A DNA stretch of 64,000 bases from JBAZWE01 sp041658605 (GTDB lineage Bacteria > Actinomycetota > Thermoleophilia > BMS3ABIN01), in the NCBI GenBank assembly GCA_041658605.1, contig JBAZZU010000004.1, forward strand, positions 1 through 64,000, written 5' to 3'. Positions 62,652 through 64,000 of this stretch are shown in pieces; position 1 is the first letter of the stretch; each line of letters begins with the position of its first letter. Under the pieces are notes generated by a model, which was not told the origin of the DNA, did not search any database, and saw only the letters and a list, made by a program, of their open reading frames with translations. A program made the position numbers and the translations under genes.

Positions 62652-63251
62652 TTACATCCCCAGCCCCGCGATAGCCTCCGCAAACACCGCATACGGATGC
62701 GCCCCAACGATCCGGTACCTTCCATTGATCACATAGGTCGGCACTGCCTTGATGCCCAGCTTCGCTGCCTCCGCCAGCTTCCCATCCAGAACCGTGCTGT
62801 ATTCGCCGCCCGTAATGGCATGCTCCAGTCTGGTGGCATCGAGGCCGGCATCGTTTGCCGCGGCCAGCAGGACTTCCCAGCTGCCGATGTCCATCCCCTC
62901 ACCGTAAAGCTTGTCGAAGACCGCCCGGTGAAACTCATTACCTCGACCCTGTGCGTAGGCATATTCGGTGGATTCCAGCGCCAGCCGCGAGTTGCGGATG
63001 CGTCCGGTGAAAACCATCTTCAGCCCGCCGCCGCCGGCCATCTTTCTCAGCCGCGTGTGGGAATCGTCGGTTTCGTCCTGATATTCAAGGGGCATTTCCA
63101 TGCCTTCGGGAGGCATATCGGGGCGCAGCAGATAAGGCTGCCACGTTATCACCGCGTCTAAATGCTCACGCTTCAGTTGATCGACCGCGACCTGGCCGAC
63201 ATAGCACCAGGGTCATACGTAATCGGAATAGATCGTCAGGTTCAGGGACAT
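62652..63251 (-). CDS. DsbA/FrnE-family oxidoreductase, probable selenoprotein (UPWC active site)
   Basis: 199 aa if TGA at 63213-63215 (codon 13) is read as selenocysteine. MSLNLTIYSDYV-U-PWCYVG is the family N-terminus with Sec for the first Cys of the usual CPWC. The rest continues in frame: ITWQPYLLRPDMP, the helical insert, then AVPTYVINGRYRIVGAHPY with the cis-Pro loop. Without recoding the product would be 12 residues, or a C-terminal 166-residue piece with no redox site. GAGGTGA lies three bases before ATG 63251. SelA, SelB and tRNA-Sec are encoded in this same window. A point mutation to stop or a sequencing error is the alternative, but TGA falls exactly on the catalytic Cys. Confidence 0.87.
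63179..63215 (-). promoter_or_regulatory. Candidate SECIS region at the recoded TGA
   Basis: Two alternative hairpins follow the TGA. One: GACC-C-TGG / CCAGGTC with an 11-base loop, starting at the TGA itself. Two: GGTC-GCGGTC-GATC, with a loop that begins with G about 24 bases after TGA, in the usual range for bacterial SECIS. They share bases and cannot both form. By eye only; no folding energy computed. Confidence 0.4.
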
Positions 63252-63392
63252 GGCTCACCTCGACTTTCGGAAATGGTGTTATTCTTCCCTTTGATCGTCC
63301 GGCTGAAACGGTAACCGATCAGCCGGTGTAACAATCGTCGACTTGCCAGCTTCAAGGCCACAGACTTATTGGCCGAAACGCCCGCCCACCTT

Positions 63393-64000
63393 TTACAGCT
63401 GCGGCTCATCCCGAGGCTCCGCCTGACCCATCTCGGCTTCCAGTTCCACACCCAGCTCCTGGACCGGCGGACGCTTGCGCGCGCGGTGCAGGTCGATGAC
63501 CGGCAGGAAAAACGTGGTAATGAATGCGGCGATGATTATAAAAACACCCAGTGCATAAACGTGGCCGATGGAACCTGCCAGCGCCGCTTTGAGCGTCTGG
63601 ATGAACTGCAGATAATATTCCTGCACCTGGGCCTGCTGGGGCGCCGGTACATTCTCCATCAATCCCGCCATCCGCTGCTGGCCGTCCACGGACAGGAAGT
63701 TCTGCAGGGTGTTGGTATCGATACCCGAGATCGCCCTGTCCGGGTTCATCCGGTTGATTGTCTGCACGAACGGGTCCGAGTTCACATTGGCGAGATGGTC
63801 GGCAAGTGAGTTGTTCATCATGCTGCCCATGATAGCCACGCCCACGGTGCTGCCGATGCTGCGGAACAGCTGGATTGTGGCGGTGGCGATGCCGAGTTTG
63901 CTGCGGTCGAAGGAGCTCTGCACGACGATAGTGTAGATCGGGAAGGAGACGCCGATGCCCAGCCCCAGGATGACCATGTCGCGCACCAGCGCCAGTTTGG
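63393..64000 (-). CDS. MFS multidrug transporter of DHA2 (EmrB/QacA) type, C-terminal part
   Basis: Runs off the window; about 200 residues of the C-terminus are visible. GLGIGVSFPIYTIVVQSSFDRSKLGIATATIQLFRSIGSTVGVAIMG is the helix 11-12 region typical of 14-helix DHA2 drug exporters. A long external loop (MNPDRAISGIDTNTLQNFL) and a last helix (YALGVFIIIAAFITTFFLPVI) follow, then an acidic tail. It lies upstream of the selenoprotein gene on the same strand, with 141 bases between. Confidence 0.88.
   Translation of the reverse strand, partial: KLALVRDMVILGLGIGVSFPIYTIVVQSSFDRSKLGIATATIQLFRSIGSTVGVAIMGSMMNNSLADHLANVNSDPFVQTINRMNPDRAISGIDTNTLQNFLSVDGQQRMAGLMENVPAPQQAQVQEYYLQFIQTLKAALAGSIGHVYALGVFIIIAAFITTFFLPVIDLHRARKRPPVQELGVELEAEMGQAEPRDEPQL

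Overview
The window looks like part of a chromosome from a Gram-positive, largely anaerobic actinobacterium of a deep or poorly sampled lineage. This is an inference from gene content. The supporting points are a fused PafB-PafC WYL regulator beside an AddAB-type recombinase, a 48-aa basic protein and a 47-aa hydrophobic protein of types common in Actinobacteria, an LPNTG wall-sorting signal, a PIG-V-type mannosyltransferase, a four-subunit pyruvate/2-oxoacid:ferredoxin oxidoreductase, and a selenocysteine system. Coding DNA is GC-rich. The stretch 4.4-9.2 kb is visibly AT-richer.

Layout. 0.1-4.4 kb: three secreted or surface proteins (GH113-like hydrolase, FG-GAP lipoprotein, ice-binding-type LPNTG protein). 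4.5-9.3 kb: an array of three small integrated segments stacked on the 3' end of tRNA-Sec. Each is bounded by a 64-65 bp copy of the tRNA 3' half followed by a conserved ~140 bp arm region; cargo includes a SAM methyltransferase and a SET-domain protein, with no integrase. 9.2-14.8 kb: selenocysteine locus (tRNA-Sec, selB, selA) with a UbiA-type enzyme and a lipoprotein. 15-19.6 kb: PHP-glycosyltransferase fusion, PIG-L deacetylase, trehalose-6-phosphatase. 19.7-23.7 kb: large membrane-anchored secreted protein, TadE-like pseudopilin, TrpB2. 23.7-30.1 kb: PIG-V and GT39 mannosyltransferases, a secreted rhodanese with a RiPP-like 43-aa peptide behind it, and a YhaM-type exoribonuclease. Decayed duplicate gene ends show that yhaM and pigV were once adjacent. 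30.4-36.9 kb: metallo-hydrolase, DedA, ArsR regulator, TrxB/TrxA, a tautomerase, Asd and LysC. 37-40.3 kb: porGDAB operon with a terminator in its leader. 40.4-45 kb: orphan ABC ATPase, secreted TolB-like propeller, PafBC. 45.3-52.1 kb: small basic protein, addB, addA. 52.3-58.4 kb: 1607-aa hybrid histidine kinase and a GT4 enzyme. 58.5-64 kb: tRNA-Thr(CGT), a 1259-aa subtilase, a DsbA/FrnE-family gene with an in-frame TGA at the first active-site cysteine, and the end of an MFS transporter.

The parts fit together in two notable ways. First, the window holds both the Sec machinery (tRNA-Sec, SelA, SelB) and a very probable selenoprotein of the form U-P-W-C, which conventional ORF calling truncates to its last 166 codons. 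Second, four secreted proteins with unrelated catalytic or propeller parts (GH113-like, rhodanese, TolB-like, subtilase) end in the same ~100-residue C-terminal domain, opening with W-[AG]-[ST]-Y-[AT]-D-Y-x2-R-x-L-x-V. This suggests a shared surface-targeting or binding module.
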